Shown: one piece after another, positions 1 to 6,991 of the stretch
Layout of the letters: the number at the start of each line of letters is the position of its first letter
How positions within the stretch are numbered: the first letter of the stretch is position 1
NCBI GenBank assembly: GCA_052034295.1
Contig: JBPOIS010000125.1
Location: 1 to 7,070, forward strand
DNA: 7,070 nucleotides
DNA from: JBPOIS01 sp052034295
GTDB taxonomy: Bacteria > Pseudomonadota > Gammaproteobacteria > Pseudomonadales > Moraxellaceae
Direction of reading: 5' to 3'
Made by a program: the position numbers and the translations under genes
The notes under the pieces: model-generated
Told to the model about the DNA's origin: nothing
Database searches by the model: none
Seen by the model: the letters and a program-made list of their open reading frames with translations, nothing else

Positions 1-3000
1 CTGATCCGCTCCCTGCACACCCTGTGTGGCAGCGCGGCCATGACCGGTGTGGAACCGATCGCCCAGGTCTGCAAGGCGATGGAACATGTGTGCCGCCGCG
101 CCCGCGACCGGCAGCGCCCGCTGAATGCCACCCAGGTCCGCCAGTTGATTCAGCTGCAGGCCCGTGTCGAGCGTTGGGTGATGGACACCGAGCAGGGGTT
201 GCCCTGCGCGCTGGAGGGACCTGACCACCAGCTGCTGGAAGAACTCGAAGCCGACCTGCAGGGTAAGCTCAGTGAAGACACGCCGGTCACCTCTGGCAAG
301 GTCAGCGAACTGCTGGAGCTGCAGATCGACGACCTGCTGGACGCCGAACTGACGCTGGATGACGTGGCGGATGATCAGGCGGTCAGCTACCTGCGCACCC
401 TGCTGGCACAGATTGACCAGCTGCGTCAGGCGGCCAGCCGGATTGACCAGCAGCAGATCGTCGCCCTGTGTACCGCACTGTATGAAGTCCATGAGCGGCT
501 GGTCGAACAGACCGACCGCCTGCACGACGCTGACGTTTCACCGGACTTGCTGCAGGGCTATCAGGCGCTGATTGGGCTGTTTGATGACCTGGCCTCCGGC
601 ATCCGTCCCGTGCTCGACGATGAAGTGGTGCGCCTGCTGAACCGCCTGCGCGATCGCCTGCAGCCGGTGGGGCCAGCCATGGCGGCCGCTGCGGCCCCGG
701 CACCCCGGCCTGTGGCGAGTGCGCAGGCCCCGGCTCCGGCCGTGACCCCGCAGCCTGCCGCACCGGCGCAGATTCAGCGACGTGTGGACCGCCACCATGA
801 GCCCGATCTGCTGCCGATTTTCCTGGAAGAGGCGCAGGAACTGGACCTGCAGATCAACCAGGCCTTTGCCCAGTGGACCGAAGCCCCGGAGCAGACCGCA
901 CCGCTGGCCGCCCTGCAGCGCCACCTGCACACCCTGAAGGGCGGTGCGCGGATGGCACAGGTCAGCAGCGTCGGCGATCTGGCCCATGAGGTGGAAACCA
1001 TTTATGAGTTGCTGGGACAGGGGCGACTGACTGCTTCCGCCAGCCTGATCCGGTTCATCCGCCACGTGCAGGATCAGCTGTCGCAGCAGATTGAACAGCT
1101 GAACAGTGAAGGCACTTCGTTTTTCTGTCCGGACGAACTGTCGGTGCTGCGGGAGTTTGTGCAGACCCGTCAGCAAAAAGGCCTGAAGGATTTTTTTTCT
1201 ACAGCGGTCGCTGGCTCGACTAATGCGGCTCCAGCAGCCCCGGCCGCTGCGGTGGAGCATCCGGCTGCCGTGCCGGAAGCCGCCTGGTCCCCCCTGCAGC
1301 ACCTGGCCGCCTCCTGGGAAGAGGGGCTGGCCCCGGACCCGGAACTGCTGGGGATTTTCCTCGAAGAAGCCAGTGAAATCGTCGAAGCCACCTCGGCCCA
1401 GCTACAACAGTGGATCAGCCATCCCGACGATGCCAAGGTGCTGATGGAACTGCAGCGCGGCCTGCACACCCTGAAAGGTGGTGCCCGGATGGCACAGGTC
1501 AGCAGCGTGGGCGACCTGTCGCACGAGCTGGAATTCATCTACGAAAAACTGGTGGCCCACCCCGGCATCCCCAATCCACTGCTGCCCGGCCTGCTGGGCA
1601 TGGCGCATGAATGGCTGGAGCAGGCCGTGCCGATCCTGCAGCGGGGTGAGCGTCCGCTGTTGCCGGACGAGCTGCTGAAGGCGGTCACCGACTATGTGGC
1701 TGCACCGCAGTCACTGACCAGTCTGCCCGTGCTGCAGCGCGCCCAGCCGCAGGCCCCGGTGGCCAGCACGGCTGTGGTGGCCGCACAGCCGGAAGTGCAG
1801 CGGGTTCTGGATGGCGCCGGGCTGGTGCGGGTCGATTCCGGCCGCAGCAAGCCGCCCTCCATGCACGGCGAGTTTGTGCGCCAGACCTCGATGGACGTGG
1901 GTGCAGGCGAGACCCTGCGGGTGCCGGCCCAGTTGATGGAAAAAATGATCAACCTGTCGGGTGAAAATGCCATCAACCGTTCGCGCATCGAGATGCAGAA
2001 CAGCAACCTCGGCACCACCATTGAAGAAATGGGTGCCACCATCCAGCGTCTGGCGGACCAGCTGCGCCGGATGGAAGGGGAACTGGAGGCACAGATTCTG
2101 GCCCGCCACGAGGAAGAGCACGAAGCCAACGCGGACTTTGACCCGCTGGAAATGGACCAGTACTCCTCGCTGAACCAGCTGTCCAAATCCCTGTTCGAAT
2201 CGGCGTCTGACCTCATGGACCTGCGCCGTACCCTGGTGGACAAGGTCAACGACACCGATGCACTGCTGCTGCAGCAATCGCGCATTCAGGGCGAGCTGCA
2301 GGAAGGCCTGATGAACGCCCGCCTGGTCCCATTCTCGCGCATGGTGCCGCGCCTGCAGCGGGTGGTGCGCCAGGTGGCCAACGAAGTGGGCAAGGCAGCC
2401 GAACTGGTCATCAACAACGCCGAAGGCGAACTGGACCGGACCATTCTGGACCGGATCGTCGCCCCGCTGGAGCACATGCTGCGCAACGCGGTGGACCATG
2501 GTCTGGAGCTGCCGGAGCAGCGCCGCGCGGCTGGCAAGCCAGAACAGGGCCACATCAGCCTGACCATCAGCCGTGAGGGCAACGAGATTGTTCTCATCCT
2601 GCAGGACGATGGCCGTGGCATTGACGTGGAGGCGGTACGGCGCAAGGCGATTGAACGCAAAATCCTCACTGAAGCCAGTGTGGTCACGGATCACGAAATC
2701 CAGCAGCTGATTTTCCACGCTGGTCTGTCCACGGCCCAGAAGATCACCCAGATCTCCGGGCGCGGCGTGGGCATGGACGTGGTGCAAAGCGAGGTCAAAC
2801 AGCTCGGTGGTGCGGTCAGTGTGGATTCCACGCTGGGTCAGGGCACCCGCTTTACCCTGCGTCTGCCGGTCAGTGTGGCGGTCACCGATGCGCTGATGGT
2901 GCAGATCGGCGAGCGGGTTCTGGCGGTGCCACTGGCACAGATCGAGCGCATCGTGCGCATTCCGGCCCAGGAACTGGTGCAGCGCTACCGTGCCAAGGAC

Positions 3001-3732
3001 GGCAGCATCGAAAATGGCAGGGACCAATACCGGCTGCGCTATCTGGGCGAGTATGTCCATGGACAGGCCCAGCCCAACCTCGAGGGCCAGGTGGGCAGCC
3101 TGCCCGTGCTGCTGGTGCGCAGCGAGTCGGCCCTGCTGGCCCTGCAGGTGGATCAGCTGGTGGGTTCACGCGCCGAGATCGTCATCAAGCCCATTGGCCA
3201 GCAGCTGGCCGGGGTCGAGGGTGTGGCCGGTGCCACCATCCTCGGTGATGGCTCTGTGGTGGTGATTCTCGACGTCAACAGTCTGGCCCGTCAGGCCATG
3301 AACCGCCGCTGGATGCCGATGGCGGATGAAGACGTCAGTACCCAGAAGGCCACCGCCCGCAAGCTGGTCATGGTGGTGGACGATTCGGTCACCGTGCGCA
3401 AGGTCACCACACGGTTCCTCGAGCGCGAGGGCTTCGATGTGGTCACCGCCAAGGACGGGGCCGATGCGATCCTCAAGCTGGAAGAAGTGCAGCCTGACCT
3501 GATGCTGCTGGACATCGAAATGCCCCGCATGGACGGCTTCGAAGTGGCCACCCAGGTCCGCCACAACCCGCGCCTGTCTGGATTGCCGATCATCATGATC
3601 ACCTCGCGTACCGGTGAAAAACACCGCGAGCGGGCCTTCCAGGTCGGCGTGGACGGCTACATGGGCAAGCCCTTCCAGGAAAAACAGCTGCTGGAAAACA
3701 TCCAGGAGCTGCTGGGCCTTGCTGCGGGATGA
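1..3732 (+). CDS. chpA: ChpA/PilL-type hybrid chemotaxis histidine kinase, 5' end missing
   Basis: The frame is open from the first base, so the gene starts outside the window; 1243 residues are visible (numbered from base 1). Order of parts: an Hpt core at residues 6-14 (HTLCGSAAM, His6); a helical stretch without an HxxKG motif at about 100-220; an Ala/Pro linker at 224-260; an Hpt with His310 in HTLKGGARM; a second Ala/Pro linker at about 400-430; an Hpt with His489 in the same motif; a third linker at about 564-604; a CheA dimerisation domain from about 639 to 800; the ATPase with N box (His825, Asn829, Asp832, His833), G1 (DDGRG, 869-873), GRGVGMD (920-926) and G2 (GTRFTLRLP, 948-956); a CheW-like domain at 957-1105; and a receiver at 1120-1240 with Asp1127/Asp1128, phosphoacceptor Asp1171, Thr1201 and Lys1223. 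Known relatives are the type IV pilus kinases ChpA and PilL. They phosphorylate PilG/PilH-type regulators and control twitching and surface sensing. All key kinase and receiver residues are present, so it should be active. The chpB start follows 6 nt after the stop, which suggests co-transcription. Confidence 0.95.
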   Translation: MIRSLHTLCGSAAMTGVEPIAQVCKAMEHVCRRARDRQRPLNATQVRQLIQLQARVERWVMDTEQGLPCALEGPDHQLLEELEADLQGKLSEDTPVTSGKVSELLELQIDDLLDAELTLDDVADDQAVSYLRTLLAQIDQLRQAASRIDQQQIVALCTALYEVHERLVEQTDRLHDADVSPDLLQGYQALIGLFDDLASGIRPVLDDEVVRLLNRLRDRLQPVGPAMAAAAAPAPRPVASAQAPAPAVTPQPAAPAQIQRRVDRHHEPDLLPIFLEEAQELDLQINQAFAQWTEAPEQTAPLAALQRHLHTLKGGARMAQVSSVGDLAHEVETIYELLGQGRLTASASLIRFIRHVQDQLSQQIEQLNSEGTSFFCPDELSVLREFVQTRQQKGLKDFFSTAVAGSTNAAPAAPAAAVEHPAAVPEAAWSPLQHLAASWEEGLAPDPELLGIFLEEASEIVEATSAQLQQWISHPDDAKVLMELQRGLHTLKGGARMAQVSSVGDLSHELEFIYEKLVAHPGIPNPLLPGLLGMAHEWLEQAVPILQRGERPLLPDELLKAVTDYVAAPQSLTSLPVLQRAQPQAPVASTAVVAAQPEVQRVLDGAGLVRVDSGRSKPPSMHGEFVRQTSMDVGAGETLRVPAQLMEKMINLSGENAINRSRIEMQNSNLGTTIEEMGATIQRLADQLRRMEGELEAQILARHEEEHEANADFDPLEMDQYSSLNQLSKSLFESASDLMDLRRTLVDKVNDTDALLLQQSRIQGELQEGLMNARLVPFSRMVPRLQRVVRQVANEVGKAAELVINNAEGELDRTILDRIVAPLEHMLRNAVDHGLELPEQRRAAGKPEQGHISLTISREGNEIVLILQDDGRGIDVEAVRRKAIERKILTEASVVTDHEIQQLIFHAGLSTAQKITQISGRGVGMDVVQSEVKQLGGAVSVDSTLGQGTRFTLRLPVSVAVTDALMVQIGERVLAVPLAQIERIVRIPAQELVQRYRAKDGSIENGRDQYRLRYLGEYVHGQAQPNLEGQVGSLPVLLVRSESALLALQVDQLVGSRAEIVIKPIGQQLAGVEGVAGATILGDGSVVVILDVNSLARQAMNRRWMPMADEDVSTQKATARKLVMVVDDSVTVRKVTTRFLEREGFDVVTAKDGADAILKLEEVQPDLMLLDIEMPRMDGFEVATQVRHNPRLSGLPIIMITSRTGEKHRERAFQVGVDGYMGKPFQEKQLLENIQELLGLAAG
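913..996 (+). repeat. Hpt core repeat, copy 1 (within chpA)
   Basis: This 84-nt stretch codes for the phosphoacceptor helix of the Hpt around His310. It aligns without gaps to 1450-1533, 537 bp downstream. By hand alignment 73 of 84 bases match, including one uninterrupted 23-base identity, and most differences are in third codon positions. The protein motif HTLKGGARMAQVSSVGDL is identical in both copies. The likely origin is an internal duplication of an Hpt module kept similar by selection or gene conversion. Confidence 0.85.
1450..1533 (+). repeat. Hpt core repeat, copy 2 (within chpA)
   Basis: This is the second copy of the Hpt phosphoacceptor helix, around His489, in frame with copy 1 at 913-996. 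Outside this core the two Hpt domains have diverged: both begin with an IFLEEA segment about 40 residues before the His, but the linking helices differ. That pattern fits an old domain duplication with a constrained core better than a recent copy. Confidence 0.85.
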
Positions 3733-3738
3733 CCGGCT

Positions 3739-4725
3739 TTGATCGGGGCCTGGCAAGACGCCATCGGCCTGCCGCTGGAGGCCGGTCCGCCACGGGTATT
3801 CCTGCTGGCTGAACACAGTGGCCAGAAGCCGTGGCTGGATGCGGTGGTGGCTGCGGCAGGCCTTTCAGCCTGCGGTTTTGCCACCTTCAGGGCCCTGCAG
3901 TGGCAGCACACCCTGCTGCTGCCGGACCTCTGGCTGGCCACCCATGAGCATCCGCTGGACTGGCCAGAATTCCTGCGCCATGAGCAGCGGCTGGCCCTGC
4001 CCAGCCACGCTGGCTGGAGCACCGCAGCGCTGGACGATGCAGCGGCCCAGGTGCGGCATCTGCTGACCGGCCGGTTTGATCCGCCTGCACATCCTGTTGC
4101 AGCGGCGGAACAGCCGGAAGCGCCGTTCAAACTGCTGATCGGGGCATCCCTGGGCGGACCCGCAGCGCTGGCCGCCTTCCTGCAGGCCCTGCCCGCCAGT
4201 CTGCCGGTGGGCATCGTGGTGGCGCAGCACATCGACGCCCACATGGTGCGCAGCCTGCCCCGGGTGCTCAGTCGCCACAATGGCTGGCAGGCGGTGTTGC
4301 TGGACCAGCAGCCGGTGCGGCTTGGGGCCGGGCAGATTGTGGTGCTGTCCACCGACGGTACCCTGGCGTTTGATCCCGAAGGGCGGCTGTGGCGGACCGA
4401 CACGCCCTGGCCGCCGCCGTACCGCCCCTGCATCAATGCCGCGGCCCTGACGGCTTCGGCCCAGTGGCGCGACCGGCTGTGCTTCGTGGTGATGAGCGGC
4501 ATGGGCAATGATGGTGCCGAGGCCGCCCCGCAGGTGGTGCAGCGCGGTGGTGTGGTGTGGGTACAGAGCAGCGACAGCGCCCAGTGCGCCAGTCAGCCGG
4601 ATGCCAGCGCGGCCACCGGGGTGGCCAGTTTTGCGGGCGATCCAGTGCAGCTGGCCCTGCAGGTGGCCACGTGGGTGCAGGAACGCAGCGCTGCCCGCCC
4701 GCCCAAACAGACAACCCCTGGATGA
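3739..4725 (+). CDS. chpB: ChpB-like chemotaxis protein-glutamate methylesterase (CheB family)
   Basis: This 328-residue protein should hydrolyse methyl-glutamate esters on a chemoreceptor, the adaptation step of the Chp pathway, in the cytoplasm. The C-terminal CheB catalytic domain covers about residues 132-318 and carries the full triad: Ser137 in GASLGG, His164 in AQHID and Asp258 in MGNDGAEA, with spacing close to classical CheB. The N-terminal 110 residues look like a receiver fold (a hydrophobic strand at VFLLAE, then PDLWLATHEHP). The residue where the phosphoacceptor Asp should stand appears to be Thr, so this part is probably a pseudo-receiver. The start is TTG at 3739, because the frame has a stop at 3730-3732 and no ATG before residues of the catalytic domain. 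A weak purine run (GCGGGA, 3725-3730) precedes it. An ATG at 3729 overlaps the chpA stop but gives only about 26 codons in another frame. The gene lies 6 nt after chpA and 15 nt before chpC. Confidence 0.9.
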   Translation: MIGAWQDAIGLPLEAGPPRVFLLAEHSGQKPWLDAVVAAAGLSACGFATFRALQWQHTLLLPDLWLATHEHPLDWPEFLRHEQRLALPSHAGWSTAALDDAAAQVRHLLTGRFDPPAHPVAAAEQPEAPFKLLIGASLGGPAALAAFLQALPASLPVGIVVAQHIDAHMVRSLPRVLSRHNGWQAVLLDQQPVRLGAGQIVVLSTDGTLAFDPEGRLWRTDTPWPPPYRPCINAAALTASAQWRDRLCFVVMSGMGNDGAEAAPQVVQRGGVVWVQSSDSAQCASQPDASAATGVASFAGDPVQLALQVATWVQERSAARPPKQTTPG

Positions 4726-4731
4726 TGAGGA
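4726..4731 (+). promoter_or_regulatory. Ribosome binding site of chpC
   Basis: TGAGGA directly follows the chpB stop and ends 9 nt before the ATG at 4741. It supports that ATG as the start and implies that ribosomes finishing chpB can reinitiate on chpC. Confidence 0.7.
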
Positions 4732-4740
4732 TTTTTTGCC

Positions 4741-5193
4741 ATGGACCACAACAGCCAACAACAACTTGGCCAGACCCTCAGTCTGCTGGCCAACACCACC
4801 GGCGTGCTGGAGCTGCTGCGCCTGCGCAACAGCCAGGGCGATGACTGGCTGATCCCCAGTGCCCTGGTGCTGGCGCAGAGCCGTCTGGACGCGCTGGATG
4901 CCGAGGCCCAGTATGTGGACCATGAGGCCCAGCAGGTCCCAGTGTACCGCGGGCTGCTGCCCAAGGTGGTCACCGATCCACTGACCGTGCTGGTGCTGGA
5001 AGGGGAAAACGACGTGCAGCGGATTGCCCTGGTGCTGGACCAGCGGCCAGAACTGCTGAAGGTGACCATTTCCCACCTGCGGGACCGGGCGCGCGAAGTG
5101 GAGCAGCCGTATGACCTGCAGCCGGTGCTGCTGGATGACCAGCCCTGTCTGGTGCCGGACCTGGACCAGCTGACCAGCCATTTGTGTTTATAA
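4741..5193 (+). CDS. chpC: ChpC-like CheW-family coupling protein
   Basis: This 150-residue soluble protein has no signal peptide or membrane segment. Its pattern fits a CheW-like fold: an N-terminal part with WLIPSALVLAQ (about residues 37-47), a middle segment with PVYRGLLP (about 67-74), then a strand pair around LTVLVLEGENDVQRIALVLDQ (81-101) and RPELLKVTISHLRD. The segment 'VLEG..DVQRIALVLD' matches the CheW core where the protein shows its surface to kinase and receptor. CheW proteins link chemoreceptors to the CheA kinase. ChpC in Pseudomonas is an accessory CheW alongside PilI, and the position right after a chpB-like gene is why I use this name. It is slightly shorter than typical CheW and diverged, so the family call rests on both pattern and context. 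It ends the apparent operon, since a dyad with a T-run follows. Confidence 0.78.
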   Translation: MDHNSQQQLGQTLSLLANTTGVLELLRLRNSQGDDWLIPSALVLAQSRLDALDAEAQYVDHEAQQVPVYRGLLPKVVTDPLTVLVLEGENDVQRIALVLDQRPELLKVTISHLRDRAREVEQPYDLQPVLLDDQPCLVPDLDQLTSHLCL

Positions 5194-5204
5194 ACCGTAA
5201 GCAC

Positions 5205-5232
5205 CTGACCCTGTCCTGTAACCGGCTACAGT
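5205..5232 (+). promoter_or_regulatory. Weak candidate sigma-70 promoter for the cytochrome b561 gene
   Basis: CTGACC at 5205-5210 and TACAGT at 5227-5232 are 16 nt apart and each match the consensus at four of six positions. Transcription from here would start near 5239 and give a leader of about 30 nt that includes the ribosome binding site at 5255. The -10 lies inside the dyad at 5224-5244. It is a low-information match in a 75-nt gap and may be chance. Confidence 0.28.
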
Positions 5233-5250
5233 ATCCTGTAGGCCATTTTT
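5224..5250 (+). terminator. Possible rho-independent terminator after chpC
   Basis: TACAG (5227-5231) pairs with CTGTA (5236-5240) over a TATC loop. The stem extends by one C-G pair, a one-base bulge and GG/CC to 5224-5244. Five T follow at 5246-5250. The stem is short and bulged, so termination may be partial. It ends only 4 nt before the next ribosome binding site. An alternative reading is an operator over the cytochrome promoter. Confidence 0.38.
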
Positions 5251-5254
5251 GGGT

Positions 5255-5260
5255 AGGGGA
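5255..5260 (+). promoter_or_regulatory. Ribosome binding site of the cytochrome b561 gene
   Basis: AGGGGA ends 8 nt before the ATG at 5269, a good Shine-Dalgarno match and spacing. It fixes the start codon. Confidence 0.75.
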
Positions 5261-5268
5261 AATCTGAC

Positions 5269-5808
5269 ATGGTCGATGCAAAAGCATTGCCGCGCTGGGC
5301 TGGCTGGGTGCGGTTTTTTCACTGGACCACGGTGATCCTGCTGGCGCTGGTGTGGGGGCTGATTGCCCTGCATGAGGCCACTGAGGATGCCGCTGGCCTG
5401 TACATCAGCCTGCACAAGGCCACTGGCGTGCTGTTGTTCTGGTGGGTGCTGGCGCGGTTCATCAACCGGCTGGTGCAGCGGCGGCTGGACCCGGTCGATG
5501 TGCCGATGCCGCTGTGGCAGGCCCGGATGGCGCACCTGACCCACAGCCTGCTGTATGTGCTGTTGCTGATGATGCCGCTGGCCGGTGTGCTGATGACCCA
5601 GTATGGCGGGCGGGCGACCAGTTTTTTTGGGTTGTTTGAGATCCCGCTGCTGGTGATTCCGGACAAGTCCACCGGACGGTTTTTTCATGACCTGCACACC
5701 GACATCCTCTGGCCGCTGCTGCTGGTGCTGACAGCCGCCCACGTCGGTGCCGCGCTGTACCACCAGTTGGTGCTCAAGGATCAGCTGCTGCAGCGCATGA
5801 AGCCCTGA
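5269..5808 (+). CDS. Cytochrome b561 family membrane protein (CybB type)
   Basis: This 179-residue protein has four hydrophobic helices at about residues 16-35, 51-68, 92-112 and 146-166, typical of bacterial cytochrome b561, which binds two b hemes in the inner membrane and moves electrons between quinols and other carriers. Candidate heme ligands sit at the expected helix ends: His18 in RFFHW, His49 in LHKATG, His140 or His143 in FHDLHT, and His158 in AAHVGAALYH. The LHKATG and DLHTD..W motifs and the length (E. coli CybB is about 176) fit the family well. The physiological partner is not visible; some family members oxidise quinol with superoxide, others serve catalase-like or Ni/Fe hydrogenase systems, and none of these genes is here. 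The start has a clear ribosome binding site. It is separated from chpC by a dyad with a T-run, so it is probably its own unit and not part of the Chp pathway. Confidence 0.93.
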   Translation: MVDAKALPRWAGWVRFFHWTTVILLALVWGLIALHEATEDAAGLYISLHKATGVLLFWWVLARFINRLVQRRLDPVDVPMPLWQARMAHLTHSLLYVLLLMMPLAGVLMTQYGGRATSFFGLFEIPLLVIPDKSTGRFFHDLHTDILWPLLLVLTAAHVGAALYHQLVLKDQLLQRMKP

Positions 5809-5815
5809 CCCCACC

Positions 5816-5836
5816 GCCCGCAGTCGCGGGCTGTTT
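5816..5836 (+). terminator. GC-rich hairpin in the convergent gap
   Basis: GCCCGC (5816-5821) pairs perfectly with GCGGGC (5826-5831) over a four-base AGTC loop, 8 nt after the cytochrome stop. The plus strand continues TGTTTGACTGT, a poor T-tract, so it is a plausible but imperfect intrinsic terminator. On the minus strand no T-run follows, so dapE may rely on another signal or on read-through into the opposing gene. Confidence 0.5.
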
Positions 5837-5850
5837 GACTGTCGCGGGGT

Positions 5851-6990
5851 TTACAGCAGCCCGGCCAGAATCTGTTCATACACCTGCGCCAGCGGCTCCA
5901 GATCGGCGACGGCCACATGCTCGTTGATCTGGTGGATGCTGGCATTGCGCACCCCCAGCTCCAGCACCTGCGCCCCGGTCGGGGCAATGAAGCGCCCATC
6001 CGACGTGCCGCCGCTGGTGGACAGCGCCGGCTCCACGCCGCACACCGCCCGGATCGCCTGCTGGGCGGCCGCGACCAGCTCGCCCTGCGCGGTGAGAAAC
6101 GGCAGGCCCGACAGCGTCCACACCAGCGTGTGGCGCAGGCCATGCTGCTGCAGGATCGCTTCGGTGCGCGCCATCAGCTGCTCGGCGGTCACTTCAGTGG
6201 AAAAACGGAAATTGAACAGCGCCACCAGCTCGCCGGGGATCACATTGGTCGCGCCGGTGCCGGACTGGATGTTGGAAATCTGCAGCGACGTGGCCGGAAA
6301 AAACGCATTGCCCTGATCCCACACCTCGGCGGCCAGCGCTGCCAGTGCCGGAGCAGCGCGGTGGATCGGGTTGTCGGCCAGGTGCGGGTAGGCCACATGG
6401 CCCTGCTGGCCGTGCACGGTCAGGCGCGCGTTCAGTGACCCGCGGCGGCCATTTTTGATCACATCGCCGAGGCGGTGCGTGCTGGAGGGCTCACCGACCA
6501 GACACCAGGTGATTTTTTCCTGACGGGCCTCCAGCGTTTCCACCACCTTGACGGTGCCTTCGGTGGCCACACCTTCTTCATCACTGGTCAGCAAAAACGC
6601 AATCGACCCGCGCGGCTCGGGATGGGTGGCCAAAAACCGCTCGCAGGCCACCACCATCGCCGCCAGCGCCGACTTCATGTCCGCCGCCCCCCGGCCATAC
6701 AGCAGCCCGTCGCGCACCTCCGGCTGGAATGGTGCACTGTCCCAGCGCGACAGGTCGCCGGTCGGCACCACATCGGTGTGCCCGGCAAAGCAGAACAGCG
6801 GCCCCTGATCGCCGCGGCGCGCCCACAGGTTCATCACCGGCCCGAAGGGCAGCCACTCCAGCACGAAGCCCAGCGCCGCCAGCCGCTGGCCAATGACCTG
6901 CAGGCAATCAGCATCCTCCGGGGTGACAGACGGGCGGCGGATCAGCTCGCAGGTGAGATCCAGAACAGCAGTGTGCATGGGACAGGCCAT
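5851..6990 (-). CDS. dapE: Succinyl-diaminopimelate desuccinylase
   Basis: This enzyme removes succinate from N-succinyl-LL-2,6-diaminopimelate to give LL-diaminopimelate, which feeds peptidoglycan cross-links and lysine. It is a cytoplasmic di-zinc M20 peptidase relative. The protein (379 residues from the outer ATG) follows Haemophilus and E. coli DapE throughout. The metal and catalytic residues are all present: His71 and Asp73 in AGHTDVVP, Asp104 in YGRGAADMK, Glu138/Glu139 in TSDEE, Glu167 in VGEPSS, and His353 in IHQINEH. The lid domain motifs QGHVAYPHLADNP and GTGATNVIPGEL, and the GGTSDGRF segment, are also present. Two starts are possible: ATG at 6990 and ATG at 6978. The second gives 375 residues and aligns with the Haemophilus start by distance to the LIRRPS motif; the first gives MACP, like E. 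coli MSCP, but four residues longer. Neither has a clear Shine-Dalgarno. It runs opposite to the Chp genes as a single gene in view. Confidence 0.97.
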   Translation of the reverse strand: MACPMHTAVLDLTCELIRRPSVTPEDADCLQVIGQRLAALGFVLEWLPFGPVMNLWARRGDQGPLFCFAGHTDVVPTGDLSRWDSAPFQPEVRDGLLYGRGAADMKSALAAMVVACERFLATHPEPRGSIAFLLTSDEEGVATEGTVKVVETLEARQEKITWCLVGEPSSTHRLGDVIKNGRRGSLNARLTVHGQQGHVAYPHLADNPIHRAAPALAALAAEVWDQGNAFFPATSLQISNIQSGTGATNVIPGELVALFNFRFSTEVTAEQLMARTEAILQQHGLRHTLVWTLSGLPFLTAQGELVAAAQQAIRAVCGVEPALSTSGGTSDGRFIAPTGAQVLELGVRNASIHQINEHVAVADLEPLAQVYEQILAGLL

Positions 6991-6991
6991 C

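Noticed and set aside
661..780. Ala/Pro-rich stretch as a possible tandem repeat or membrane-anchored region
   Set aside because: No regular repeat unit is visible; it is a flexible linker between kinase modules, similar to the ones at about 1200-1290 and 1690-1812.
1711..3060. 449-codon open frame on the minus strand opposite chpA
   Set aside because: It lies fully antisense to conserved kinase domains, its translation shows no known motif and is rich in His/Gln/Leu as expected from the reverse of GC-biased codons. No ribosome site or promoter supports it.
3865..5181. 438-codon open frame on the minus strand opposite chpB and chpC
   Set aside because: It spans two genes recognised by their catalytic and fold motifs on the other strand, and its composition is that of a reading-frame shadow in GC-rich DNA.
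5621..5628. Seven-T run inside the cytochrome gene as a phase-variation tract
   Set aside because: It codes for a Phe pair inside a well conserved-looking gene and similar short T-runs occur at other Phe-Phe codons here, so codon choice explains it.
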